This document shows, one piece after another, positions 22,001 through 33,180 of a DNA stretch of 64,000 nucleotides. A program made the position numbers and the translations under genes. This DNA is from Lepidodermella squamata (taxonomy: Eukaryota; Gastrotricha), in contig JBLDXI010000010.1 in NCBI GenBank assembly GCA_047495785.1, positions 744,001-808,000 on the forward strand, in the 5' to 3' direction. Numbering within the stretch: position 1 is the first letter of the stretch; the number at the start of each line of letters is the position of its first letter. A model generated the notes under the pieces. It was not told the origin of the DNA. It ran no database searches and saw only the letters and a list, made by a program, of their open reading frames with translations.

Positions 22001-25000
22001 GCCTGAGGCCTTTCGCAGAATGTCGCATCTTGGACGAGCCAAGGATTGTTATCGTTTAAGGCAACTTGTAGCCTAAAGTTGGCGTGACGAAGGACATAAT
22101 TGGGCTTGCTGACGGATTCGAAAGATGTGCAATTGCCTGTCAGGCCAGGTATCTTCTTCCACTGAAATTCGCTGTTCAATTCAGGATCTGGCTCGATGTT
22201 GCTAAATGCGAGATTGTCTTGAAGGCGAATAACGTTGCAGCTTGTGATTTGAAATACAGGCCGAATCACAAAAACATTGCACATGCTAGGCGGCTTGCAC
22301 AATTGATTCGAAGGAGCCTTACACGTACACGTGTTGGCACGAAGACATTGCTGGTTCGAACTTGTGCAGTTGTTACAGATGGCTATACGATATGTAAAAA
22401 GTTATCATTGGCTTGAAAACAATGGTTTTCATGTTGTCAAAGGGAGTATTATGATATGAATAAAAATAAAAATTGATATTGAATAGGTGAGGAATTTTGT
22501 GATCAGGGATTATTGCTTCGGTAACAGGGCAGTTTCCGTGTTTCATTAGTATAAATTTAGCGATTTCCATATTTCATCGAATGATAGCCAAGGCTATATT
22601 TTCTCCAAATTCGAAAAAATATTGAACAAAATCGGGAAAGTGCTCGAGGGGGCTTTTATTCGAGGGAGGCATTATTAACACTTTAACTGCCAAAATAGAC
22701 TGCGATCGAGATTTATTGGACCTTTTTTGCCGTCATTTCGCCCTACGACGCATCGCTGACCCGAAGTAAAAGAGATTTGGACAGACCCAGGATTAGGATC
22801 CAAATCTCGATCTCGTAGTCCATTCTGGCAGTTAAAGTGTTAAGCCAACCAAAGAAAATCATTTTCCATTTACTTTACGGGAATTAAAATGAAACATACG
22901 CGTCTCGCAGGTACTTCCCTTGTAATAGGTTGAACAACTGCACGTCTTGGTCAAGCCATTACATGTACCGCCATTCTGGCAACTTGGATTGCACAGGCCT
23001 GAGAAAAGGTTGAACAAACGATGATACCGAACATTGAGCATCTACTAAACACCATTTGGACTTACTGGTTTCGCAAAGGGAGCCGATGTAACCAGGCGGA
23101 CAGGTACATTCATTGAACCCTGTGCACGAACCGCCATTTTTACATGAAGAGTTGCATGCAACTGCGGAAAGGTATAGTGGTAAATCGAAATTAGAAATAA
23201 AAAAAATATGCACCAGTAAACAATCGGCACAAATTCTTAATGCTCAGTAACTGGCTGGTGTTTAGGCTCGACTTGTGAATGGACAGGCAAGAATAGCTCG
23301 AATATGAGGTTGAATCTGGTGGTCTGTAACAACATTTTTTGAAATGATGTGCATAATTTGATAGATCAATTCACCTAGCTCCTACTACAAATCGTGGGGC
23401 TGTCGATGGACTGTTGCCGAAACTCTTCTCGGAGGATAAAAAAGCGTCTTTGCAAAAGAATCGGCCTTTGTTCGAAGGCTTGTCATATACGAATGCCACG
23501 AACTGCCAGCCTTGTGAAATGACGCAAGGCGGCTCCCAGTTCTGATTATCCTTCTCAAAGTTCATCCAAATTAGGTTGTTGCTCATGTGTTCTAAGTGGA
23601 ATCCATAGTTGTTATCAGGCTGCGTAAACTGCAGCATGATAGTTCCCGGGTAACTTATCATTGCATAGAGAAAAATGGCAAATGTGTACGATGTTGTTGA
23701 GCCAAAATCCACTTTGTTGGAAGCGACCTCGAAAAACCTATTAACTACACCTCCATCCGGGCTTAAACCGGCCTGGAATCCGGTGTTTGGAACTCCATAA
23801 GGCCCAGTGACCCATTCAACGGCTGGTGTTGAGAATAGGCTGTTTACAGCTGTTACTGTCGAAACATCTCTGGCTCCATAATCAGAGGTGAGTGGCCAAA
23901 AGCCAACTAAATCGCTCAGTGAATTTACTGCGACTTGAAAGTTCGCTGATGCATTCAATGCTGGGGGTTTAGGTTGGCTTAACTAATGAAATTGATCCAG
24001 CTAAAACTTACCAATTCCACATCGCTCTCCAGTGAATCCACCTGGACAGTTGCAGAGATTGAAGCCGACGCAAGAACCTCCGTTTTGGCATTGTGGTGAA
24101 CATTGAACTATGAATAATCACATCGTTCTATTCAATTAGGCGCAAATTTTGAAAATTACTTTGAAAATATTGGCAGGCATCTTTGACTCGCAGCAATTGA
24201 CTTGTATCAAGAGCGTCGCCGTGATACGAGACGCAGGCAAATTTCGCTTTGGAACGCTCATTATCTTGCCGCCTGGAGAACAATTTTTCAAAATGAACTC
24301 AATAGGATAAATTTATGATAAAAATCCACAGACCTGAAGCCAATTTGCATGGTTGTGATATTTGTGAACCCAGAGGCCGACACTTGAAAAGCTCCGAAGG
24401 AATTGTTGCAAAACATGGAATAATTTTGCTTGACCGCATCATAAGTGGCAGCCACAAATTGCCATCCACCTCTCATTGCACACGGCATGGAGAAGAATGG
24501 TGGACCTAAGTATAACCGGTCTGTACCGGTATCCTGCCAAAGATGGGTCGCCCACACAGTATCTGGCCTACTCCATTCAACAAGTGGCATCCTGTTATCC
24601 GAAAGAATATGAACGAATAAAGCCACCGTCCAAGATGCTTTCAGGGCTAAACGGTCGTCGTCGAAGCCGATGTATTGATTTGACACCCCATCCGTACTGA
24701 ACGAACCATAAGAAGCTCCTAAGAGACCGGTGTTGAAGGAGGGAGCAAGACCGAACCAGCCATCCATTATAGACGGACTAGCATCTCTCGCCCGATAATC
24801 CGCCCCTAGAGGCCAGTAAGCCATCACGCTAGGTAATAGAGCTAACTTGGATTGGGCGAATAAATCAAGCTCAATTGCTGTTAAAAAACGACTGATGTTA
24901 TTTAGAATTATTTGATGAAAGGATCGCTCACCTGTCCCACAGGATTCGCCGGTGTACCCCACCGCACATTGGCATAAATTGTAGCCAACGCAGGATCCAC

Positions 25001-28000
25001 CATTGTAGCAGGGAATTCGGCATTCAACTATATAAAAAAATGCCAGCAATATTGTGAAACTGCTCAGAATAGGACATTACCAGTAAACATTCGACATAAA
25101 TCGCGAACTTCCCGCAACTCAGCAGCGGTCATTTCGTTGGTTATAATAGAAATGCAAGCCATGGACCCAGTATTTCCAATGTTAACTGACGCCGGGGCAT
25201 AAATTCCAATGTTCACAGAGTCGGATGTCAATGGAATTCCAGTTGGCTGGACGTAACCGCTCCACCAATCGTTGCATAGCGTTCGCAAGTTTTTCGTTGT
25301 TGAGTTATAAGTCGCGGCTATAAATGTCCACTTGTTGACGACCACACATTGCGAATTACTACCAACGCCGTCTGGAGCCATCGAGTTTATCCAAATTGTA
25401 TTTGATCCAGGAGGTGCGCGTGAGAAATGCATGCCGTAGGCAGCATTCGAGGTTGATGGCTTGACGAATTCGATGAAAACATCAAAATCGTTTTGGCTAG
25501 CCATGTTTACCCACATTGATATCGACCAAGACTTGGCGCCGATGTCAAGTTTCGCCGATTTCACTACGGCATATCGCCGGGGAGAGAGAGTCTTGTCGAA
25601 AGCCATTGCCGAAGCATCCCGCCCATATGGCCCGACTGCGAAGGCGTAATCCCTTGACATCATACCATCGATTTTATTGGCTGATGCGTCTCTCGAACCG
25701 TATTCATAGGTCAAAGGCCAATAGGCTACTAGGTCCGAGTAGACTGCCAATGTATCGCTTATAAGTTTCTTGTTGATTAGAACTAAAAATAAATGCTTCA
25801 AAGGTGGGTATTAGGTCTAGCTTCATACAGGGAGTCCGTAAAGTCGAGGCAATATAAATATGTAGCATAGTACATTACATAGCAAGGGAAAAATCGATAA
25901 TCTTGTTTTTTTCATCGATCGTGATATAATAATAATATGACTGTGAGAAAGACAGAGGCACTGAGCACTGCATGGCCGATCAGAGAATCCACTGTCATAG
26001 CGGAACGTACTGCTCAGAATACAACAGAAGCAAAAAATGAAGGGACGAAAAAGACGTTTTTTCTTGCGTTTTCTTCAATACTCTCCCCATTCCGTATGAA
26101 TTTGCGGAATGAAAGATGCGCGCATAAGAATTTCTAAGCGTATGTAATCCTAGTGCGCACGCGAGAAAAAATATATGAATTAACCTCAAGAAACGACCAT
26201 ATACACATACTTTTATCAAAAACGCATTGCTGCGATTTTCTTCTTGTCTATAAAAGATGACAGAGAGGTAGCTTCTAGAGCTTCCAGGCTTGATTGTTCC
26301 GGTCAGTCTTTGTTGGACCACAATCGTGGATAAATAAGGATTGTGGTCACATGGACAGTAGGCTTCTGCTGTCGTTCGTGGATCGCTTCCTATTCGAAAA
26401 CTTCAGCTTATTGCTCTGACTCCCTAACCAGTTTGATCTCTATCGCTAAAATTATCAAGTTCAAGGACGCAAGGACAGTGAGAGTTAGGACGCATCTCCG
26501 GCAGGTTGGGTGTAGTACTCAAAGTCTGCCCTGCGGGGAGGGATTCAGGGTCATGGCGCGAGAATCAGCATATTTTAGGATATTTTCAGCCAAAATTACG
26601 GTAAAATACCGTTAGCTAAAGCTCGCTTCGCTCACAGGTGTAGCTAAACTCACGCTTTCTGGAGTCTAATGTGAAATGCTTGAACGATTTTTTCTAATTA
26701 TTGGCTAATGAGAACATAAGAAGAACAACATTTTTACGTGAATCCAAGTTGTGACCCGTGGGGAATAGGAATAGGGCGGAAATAGCACTTTTAGCAGAGA
26801 GCGAAGTACCACCAGGGATGGTAGGAGTCATTCCTACCGGTTCAATCGGTTCGCAAAGTCGAAGACCAATGATTTTGAACATCTTAGCCACTTCTGCTGT
26901 CCTACTTCGCTCTCAGGTTGAAGGAAGCAACCTTTTTACCTCAGTAAATCCGCTTTGGAAGATAAATTCCGATAATTCCTGCTGCAAGAGTAGTTGGACG
27001 AGTCTAACACGACGGAGCGAACGAACAATTCATACAAATTGGTGGTTTCAAGGTCGAATACGCTAAATAAATGAAAACCCACCGGCGGGATTTTGAAATC
27101 CTACGGTGCTCGGCCAGATTACTCCGCGAGTAATCTTTCTGAGAATTTTCAACCCGTTTCACCGTGCATTTAATTATTATTTCAATGAAAACCAGTCCTG
27201 GGTGAACAATTGCCCACAGGACACACAATTTTCCGATGCCATTTGTTCAGCGAATGAAATATCAAGAATTCCCACGGTAAATAGCCGCATCCTTCATTGC
27301 AGAGGAAAACAAGCCAATAAACGCGGGTATTTGCCGCATTGAATTTCGGGAAACTGCGTTAAGTTGTTGCAAAAGCTACGTATTCCAGTTCAAAAAGAAT
27401 AAATTAACATTTTACCCACCATACTCCTTATTATTATATCCTAATCCATACAAAAGACGCCTTATCGATTTTTTCAGCGCGCTTGTTTTTTTAGCAAAAT
27501 ATGCAGAAATGTTCTAAAGCGCTGCACGAAATTTCGAGGTAAAAACCTGGCCCCTTTGCGAACCGCACGGTAGAATTCCCGTTACAAGGAGATAAATGTT
27601 CTTTGTAGTATTTCTTATACTTTCACCGAAGGAAATCTGAAAATACACGGTGAAAGTAACGGACGAAACCAATTTTCATGACTTCACCAGCTATTTCCAT
27701 TAGGTTTGAAAGTATTTCTGTGATCATCAGGTGTGTTCACGGTAAAAATCGTTTAAACTTGGCACTTGGCCATCCACGAAGATGAGATGCAACAAATGAG
27801 TTGACCGTGTACAATTAATTAATTCAAAGTGGAACGCTTCGAACCAAGTGGTATTTGGGACAAAAACTCATTCCATCCGACATTAGATGTCTTCTTTAAT
27901 CAACTTTTAAAATTTTCTTCGGTGAAAATGTTAAGCTTATTAACAAAATCACTTTGGCTACAAAAAAGAATGAATCTACCGTCATGACTAGAATGATATC

Positions 28001-30039
28001 GCTGTTTTCCGGTGAGAATTCGGTAAAAGCAACCTGGTTTTTCATGGTGTTCGCCTGGTTCGTACTTACATTATTATTATTATACGGTCCAGAAAAAATG
28101 CTAGATTATCGATTTTTCCCTTGCTATATAATGTACTATGCAATATATTTATATTGCCTCTATGACTTTACGGACTCCCTGTAGCTTACAAGTGTCGCAT
28201 CTTGGAGGTGCCAACGGTGCGGGGCACTTGCAGATATTCACCCCGACACAAGTACCGCCATTTTTGCAGTAGCCAGCAGAACAGGATACTAGGAAACACT
28301 TCCCGTTCGTTTTTCAAATAATCAAGAGATCTATATCTTACCTGTGAAAAGCTTACATAGTTCCCTGGCTTGCAGCATCTCATTTGGATTCAGCGACTTT
28401 GAGTAAACTGAAACGCAGGCCATTTTGCCATCAAAATAATTTGTAGTTCCGATCGCGCTGAAAGTTAACACATCTTAAGATATAGCTCAGTAATCAGGAT
28501 TTTACTCACCTCTTTCCAATATATAATGTATCTGACGTTATAGGTAGTCCAGCTGAAGGACCATATGTCGTGGATATGAATGATTCATCGCAGAAGTATT
28601 GCAGCAATTTCGTGATATTATTCCAAGTTACAGCAACGAATGTCCACTTATTACTAACCGCACAATTTACTTCAAGACCAGCGGGATTCCTGGTATTGAA
28701 CCAAAGAGTATTGATATCTTGATGATACCAGAGATGCATTCCCCAGTCAGCCCCGGGCATAGTCGGGTGCAGAAATTCCAAAAGAGGATGTTGAACAGTT
28801 GCTGCATTCATCCACAACGAAAGCGTCCAAGAAGAGGTGTTGAAGTTCAGCAATCCCGAGGTTGCGATAATATAGCTCGAAGCAGTCAGACCGCTCAAAG
28901 ATGAAGCCACCTTGTTATCGAACGGACCAATGTCGTAGGTCAAATACATTGTAGGTTTTCCGTGGATTTTGTTCGGGGAAACATCCGTCGCACCGTATTC
29001 GCTATTCAGAGGCCAGTATGCCACCAATCCTGACATTTCACTCACTTTCGAGGCGATTATATCTTTATCGGTAGCGACTGTTTTGATCAAATTAAATCAA
29101 GGATCGCTGGTTTCCTGTTTGCAACTTACTCAACTCGCATAGCGCCCCAGCATATCCAGCTGGGCAGTCACAGACGTTTTTAGCAGCGCATGTTCCACCA
29201 TTTTTGCATTGAGTTTGGCAATCGGCTAGGATAAATTCAAAAATAGCTCAAGTCATTATTTTGAAATCACTTACGAGTGAAAAGTTGGCAAGTCGCTTTG
29301 AGCGCTATGAATTGAGCGTCACTCAACGTTGCTTTATGCAGCGAAACGCAAGCAAATTTGGCAACAGAAGCGTTGTAGCCGGCGCTTTTTTTATAAATAG
29401 AATAGATATTAGATGCAATCAAAGCTGAGGCTCATCAATAGGTTACCGATAGCCGAACCCCAACGTGTCGGACACAACTGGAGGGGTAGGAGACGACCAT
29501 GTAGGCCCCGAAACGGTACTGCAAAAAACATTTATCTTTGCAGCCCCCGAGTCGTAGGTGAATCCAACAAAAGTCCACGTATTATTCATTGCGCATGGCG
29601 TCCAACCACCCGCATGATTGGCGTTGGCGAACAACCTATCGACAGCATCGTACTGCCACATGTGCGTCTTCTGCGGGAAATATTCGAGCAAGGGCATGAC
29701 GCCATTAATCTCAGTCTTGACCCAAGCCGCAAAACTCCACGAAGAGCTGCCGACATTCAAAACTGATGACTGCACTGTAACCCAATGCTGATTCGGGTAG
29801 TCAACTTGAATAGCTGAGCTGGCTGGACCGAAAGGACCTTGCCCGAAGATCGAAGGTTCCATGTTCGAAACTCCGTTGGCTACTTCAAGGGCATCTCGCG
29901 CCTTGTAATAACTCGTCAGGGGCCAATATGCAACTGTACCAGGCTGGAGCCGAAGCTGGTATTGAATGTAACCAGTATCATAATCGACGCTGAATACTCC
30001 GCAGAGGATCGCGGAAAACAAGAACAAGGTTGAACGCAT
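19086..30039 (-). CDS. giant LamG/EGF/AbfB/ShKT/Sushi single-pass receptor, copy 2
   Basis: Exons, 5' to 3': 30039-29447, 29384-29275, 29225-29130, 29077-28510, 28457-28342, 28288-28190, 25782-25081, 25027-24932, 24877-24334, 24272-24160, 24107-24012, 23960-23375, 23323-23214, 23161-23066, 22998-22900, 22382-21864, 21803-21705, 21649-21554, 21501-21403, 21346-21251, 21197-20856, 20802-20347, 20296-20111, 20056-19841, 19783-19086. All phases agree; about 2276 residues with the same domain order as copy 1. The signal peptide starts MRSTLFLFSAILCG. Two transposons sit in introns: a 2.35-kb TA-flanked element in intron 6 and a TTAA-flanked MITE in intron 15; neither breaks a splice site I can see. 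The exon 7 acceptor used in copy 1 alignments (AAAG) is mutated here, but an upstream TTTTAG keeps the frame. Appears intact; ligand unknown. Confidence 0.85.
22675..22843. mobile_element. TTAA-flanked MITE (piggyBac-like)
   Basis: A 169-bp unit bounded by TTAA on both sides with inverted termini CACTTTAACTGCCA, continuing imperfectly for about 30 bp. TTAA target duplication and C..TTAACTGCC ends are the pattern of piggyBac-type non-autonomous elements. It lies in intron 15 of giant receptor copy 2 and is absent from the same intron in copies 1 and 3. No coding capacity. Confidence 0.75.
25828..28181. mobile_element. 2.35-kb TA-flanked DNA transposon with about 100-bp inverted repeats
   Basis: Both ends begin CAGGGAGTCCGTAAAGTC and continue as inverted repeats of roughly 100 bp (AGGCAATATAAATAT, ATAGCAAGGGAAAAATCGAT). 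The insertion is flanked by TA (25826-25827, 28182-28183), and the same intron in copies 1 and 3 shows the uninterrupted site. TA duplication fits the Tc1/mariner-IS630 group, but I see no DDE transposase, only short unrelated frames, so it is non-autonomous or of another TA-targeting family. It enlarges intron 6 of copy 2 from about 50-80 bp to 2.4 kb. Confidence 0.85.
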
Positions 30040-30359
30040 CTTAAAGCGCGAAGGTTGGTGAGGATAAAGTCTTACTATGATGATCTATGAAGTGTCTTAA
30101 GCGTATCTCATTAATTGTTTACTACCTATGAATTATCAACAAGCCGTGGCTGTTGGGTCGATATAAAATTTCCATTTTATTTATAACAGACATTAGCTAT
30201 ATCTGAACGATCGCATAACATTTCTCAACTGTGTGATCACTGACAAAATACAGATCGGTCTATGGCTCATATACGGAAATGATAGCCTTGGTTCGTATTT
30301 AATCCAACTCATATTCTTCAGTTTACTCAACTTCTTGGCAAGAGAGTTGGAGAATCAGG
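30040..30359. other. 5' flank of giant receptor copy 2
   Basis: Contains a TATA-like TTTATATCGACC (minus strand, near 30160) matching the core-promoter position seen in copy 1. No gene. Confidence 0.4.
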
Positions 30360-30620
30360 TTAAGTCTCCGCCAAACTTTAGTATGAACGTCATCTCAGAT
30401 ATTATGCAGATCGATTCTGCTCTCGTTCATGCCTAGGTAGCGTCGCGTTTTAGCAGCCAAAGCATCATCGATTCTCAGACAACCACTGACAAACGCATAG
30501 TGGCCATTGCCGCTAAGGTCTATTATGTCTGTTACTTATTGTCTGCTATTTATTAAAAATAGTGCGCATATCGACAAAAACTGGAATTGGCCAGATGGAA
30601 AACGGCAAAGTTCAAATTAC
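30360..30620 (-). repeat. 5' flanking block shared by the giant-receptor copies (copy 2)
   Basis: Counterpart of 12930-13140 and 42060-42340; contains GCATCATCGATTCTCAGACA. The similarity extends further out (a TTTGAACTTT stretch) when compared with copy 3. Confidence 0.6.
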
Positions 30621-31419
30621 TTGTACGTAAGTACTAATTTGGAATTCTTATCTACTTTTGCTAACATTTTGTCCGCACGCTAGTGCATTTCTGGCAAAGA
30701 CCTAGCGCTTTATCAGACTGATTCATGCCAGTTTGTAAAGAAAGAGATTTTCAGGCGTTGTTCAGCCCTGTTTTTTTGCGGAAAATTTAAATTTTTGCGG
30801 AACGATTCAGGCCCTCACCTCGTACTTAGCTTCGCTCATGTATTGAAATCGTCCCAATCCTGACTGCGCCTAAAATATTCGTGCAAAAGAACTCAAGAAA
30901 TTATATCATTATCATATTATTGCTGTATAGCCGTAGTAGTATTGAGTGTTGAACGAAATGAAATGTATCTCGATATTGCAATCGGGTAAGAAAATTGTTT
31001 GTGAGACTTAGGTCGTTTCATTGGGTTTCATTTGTGGATAATTGAAAATATGTGTGTTCGAAATGTTCTGCATTTGATACTGAAGTAAGACAGGTACTTG
31101 CGTATTTTTGCTCATTTTAACCAAGTTAGGAATCTTTAAGGTGACTCAAACCTTAACTCTTGATATCCTTACTGACGATCGAATTCAGAACTTGCAAAAA
31201 AACGTTCTGCATAGAAAATGAAGGCGGACACCCTGAATCTGATGGCCTATTCAGAATTTTCGTAGCCATCATAGATTCCAAGTTGCGTTTAGCGCCCACT
31301 CAGTTGAGTAGCAATAAATCGGTCTCTCATTTCAAGAGGTTGCTGTTGGTTCAACCGAATCAACGTATTTTTCTATTCTTAATTTCTCACGATTACTCCA
31401 GCATTACTAAGGTATGGGA
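30621..31419. other. spacer, no gene recognised
   Basis: Extends the 5' flank of copy 2. Around 31110-31150 it has the block with AACCTTAA also seen near 15350 and 42890. No open frame with recognisable content. Confidence 0.5.
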
Positions 31420-31930
31420 TAGATTTATGGCTGCTTCTACCCTGGTCTCAAAAGGGACGAGTATGAACAGAGTGCCGCCAATGAGCAACGAGTTTGAACA
31501 GTACGGTTCACGCCTGGCTCACCTTGAGCTAATGATAAAAAGCACCCATCAGTTGATCCAAGAAATCTCCACATGTGAGAGAAAAAGGCCTCTACTGTGA
31601 CAGCAGGCCCTTGTCGAATTCCAAGCGATCAAGAAGACCGACAAGGTCAACAAATTCGTCAACACAGCGGAGATCACTGCTACAAGACCCTGATTGCCCA
31701 TAAGAAATTGGAAACGAAATTTGTCGAAGATTTTATCACTTTGTTCGAAAGTTCCCAGCCGAGCTCGAATCTCGTGACACTACTGACTGCACCATCCCGT
31801 CGAGCCTCGATGCATGGTGCACCCTCAACAAATACCAGAAATCATCGATCTGCCTAAATCTAGTGGTAAAGAAGACCAAGGCGAACCTGTCGAGCAAAGT
31901 GCGCAACCAGAGCTAGGAGCTCGGAGGAAT
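31420..31930 (+). pseudogene. broken fragment of an unrecognised, Leu/Lys-rich protein gene
   Basis: Protein-like reading continues through at least one in-frame TGA (after KRPLL, near 31599) and a frame change near 31680, with coherent amino-acid texture on both sides (for example LEFT side ERKRPLL, right side YKTLIAHKKLETKFVEDF and SRRASMHGAP). The helical, charged composition suggests a coiled-coil or BAR-like protein, but I do not recognise the family. No introns are visible, so a retrocopied or transposon-carried fragment is possible. It ends against the TAA-flanked element starting at 31951. Confidence 0.5.
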
Positions 31931-31950
31931 CCTGCCGAGGAGAAGGCTAA

Positions 31951-32573
31951 AGCTGGGTTCACGGACCAGCGATTTGTCGCGCGCGACAGTCGCGCACTTG
32001 TTCACGGACTCGGCGGTGTCGCGCGTATCGCGGGTGTCGCATCAGTGTTGCGCGCGACAAAACGCTAGGGTGTTCACGGACTCAACGACGCGACAGGCGC
32101 GCGAACAATAGGGCTGGACGGCCGTTGCGTAACAGCGAGCGATAGAAAGAACAATTGATTTTGTCGCGTGTCGCGTCGCGAGGGGGAAAATCGCCTATTT
32201 TGGGCGCGATAACGCGACAACGCGACAAGTTGGAGGCAAGTAGGCAAAAACAATAATAATAAACCGCCCGCCCGCACAAGATCAAATGCCAACCACGCGA
32301 AACACAGGTTTATTCGGACTCGATACTAGGTGTATAGGCTTTGATTTATTTATTCGCGCGAAAAACCAATTATTTGGAGCAATTTTTCCTAATTTTATTC
32401 CGCTTTTACCCGGAATCGCGCGACCGACGGTTGGGGGTCGGACGGCGCCCGGAGTTGAGCCACAGCAACAGTTTGTCGCGCGCGACAGAATTTTCAAGCG
32501 TGACTATCTGTGTGTCGCGTCGCTGTTTTCGTGCGACACTTGTCGCGCAGTCGCAGAGTCCGTGAGCCTAGCT
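31951..32573. mobile_element. TAA-flanked GTCGCG-rich MITE (Harbinger-like)
   Basis: 623 bp bounded by TAA on both sides, with inverted ends AGCT(G/A)GG(T/C)TCACGGAC. A 3-bp TAA target duplication is typical of PIF/Harbinger-type elements. The interior holds more than a dozen copies of GTCGCG or its complement CGCGAC, many arranged as short inverted repeats near both ends. No transposase; the family assignment is inference. Confidence 0.75.
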
Positions 32574-32679
32574 TAAACATCCTTGCTGAGCTGCTGAGTG
32601 TATTGTTACCCAAGGATGAAATAGGTAATTATGAAATAGATAAAAGAATTGAATCTCAGACCTCTAATTATGGAAAAAA

Positions 32680-32913
32680 TTGACAGAGCTCTTGCAACAA
32701 ATGCTCACTCGTCCACCAAATAATGATTATAGGCATGGCCGTTTCAATCAACTAACCGACGAAAAGCTAATAGTGCTCGCTGTTTTTTGTATAACCTTTA
32801 ATATCGGTATAATGTGTTTAAATGAAACTTTTTTGAAACCCGGTAAGTCATTGCCTTTTAAAGGTTACAAAATCTTTAGAGCTGATCGACCAGGTACTTC
32901 ACTTTTCTGCTGA
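32680..32913 (+). pseudogene. relic of a non-LTR retrotransposon endonuclease
   Basis: A 77-residue open frame contains LNETFLKPGKSLPFKGYKI followed by FRADRPG, the pattern of the APE-type endonuclease domain of LINE elements (catalytic Asn-Glu-Thr, then the GY.I.R.DR block). It is truncated on both sides, with no reverse transcriptase nearby. Confidence 0.65.
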
Positions 32914-33180
32914 CTCATAACAGATGCTGCTGCACAAAAACAGCAGAAAAAGAACCAACATTGCCAGTAAAATTTGCCAGCGAATCAATTAAGCGCAAAT
33001 TGGTGCCTTATTAAGCGTTGCAATACAGTAAGTTATTGTTAATAAACCAAAACTATCTAAAATCCCATTTGATAAAATAAGGTTTTGAAGACACAAAGAA
33101 TCTTTAGCCATATAATCATTTATCATTATCTCGCCGGCTCACAAAATTATCATCCGAATACAGGTCTTGACACTCATTTC
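32914..33180. other. spacer and 3' flank of giant receptor copy 3
   Basis: No gene. The last 100 bp resemble the 3' flanks of copies 1 and 2. Confidence 0.5.

Noticed and set aside
26343-27228. Open frames inside the TA-flanked transposon as a transposase
   Set aside because: None shows a helix-turn-helix or DDE pattern; frames are short and on both strands.
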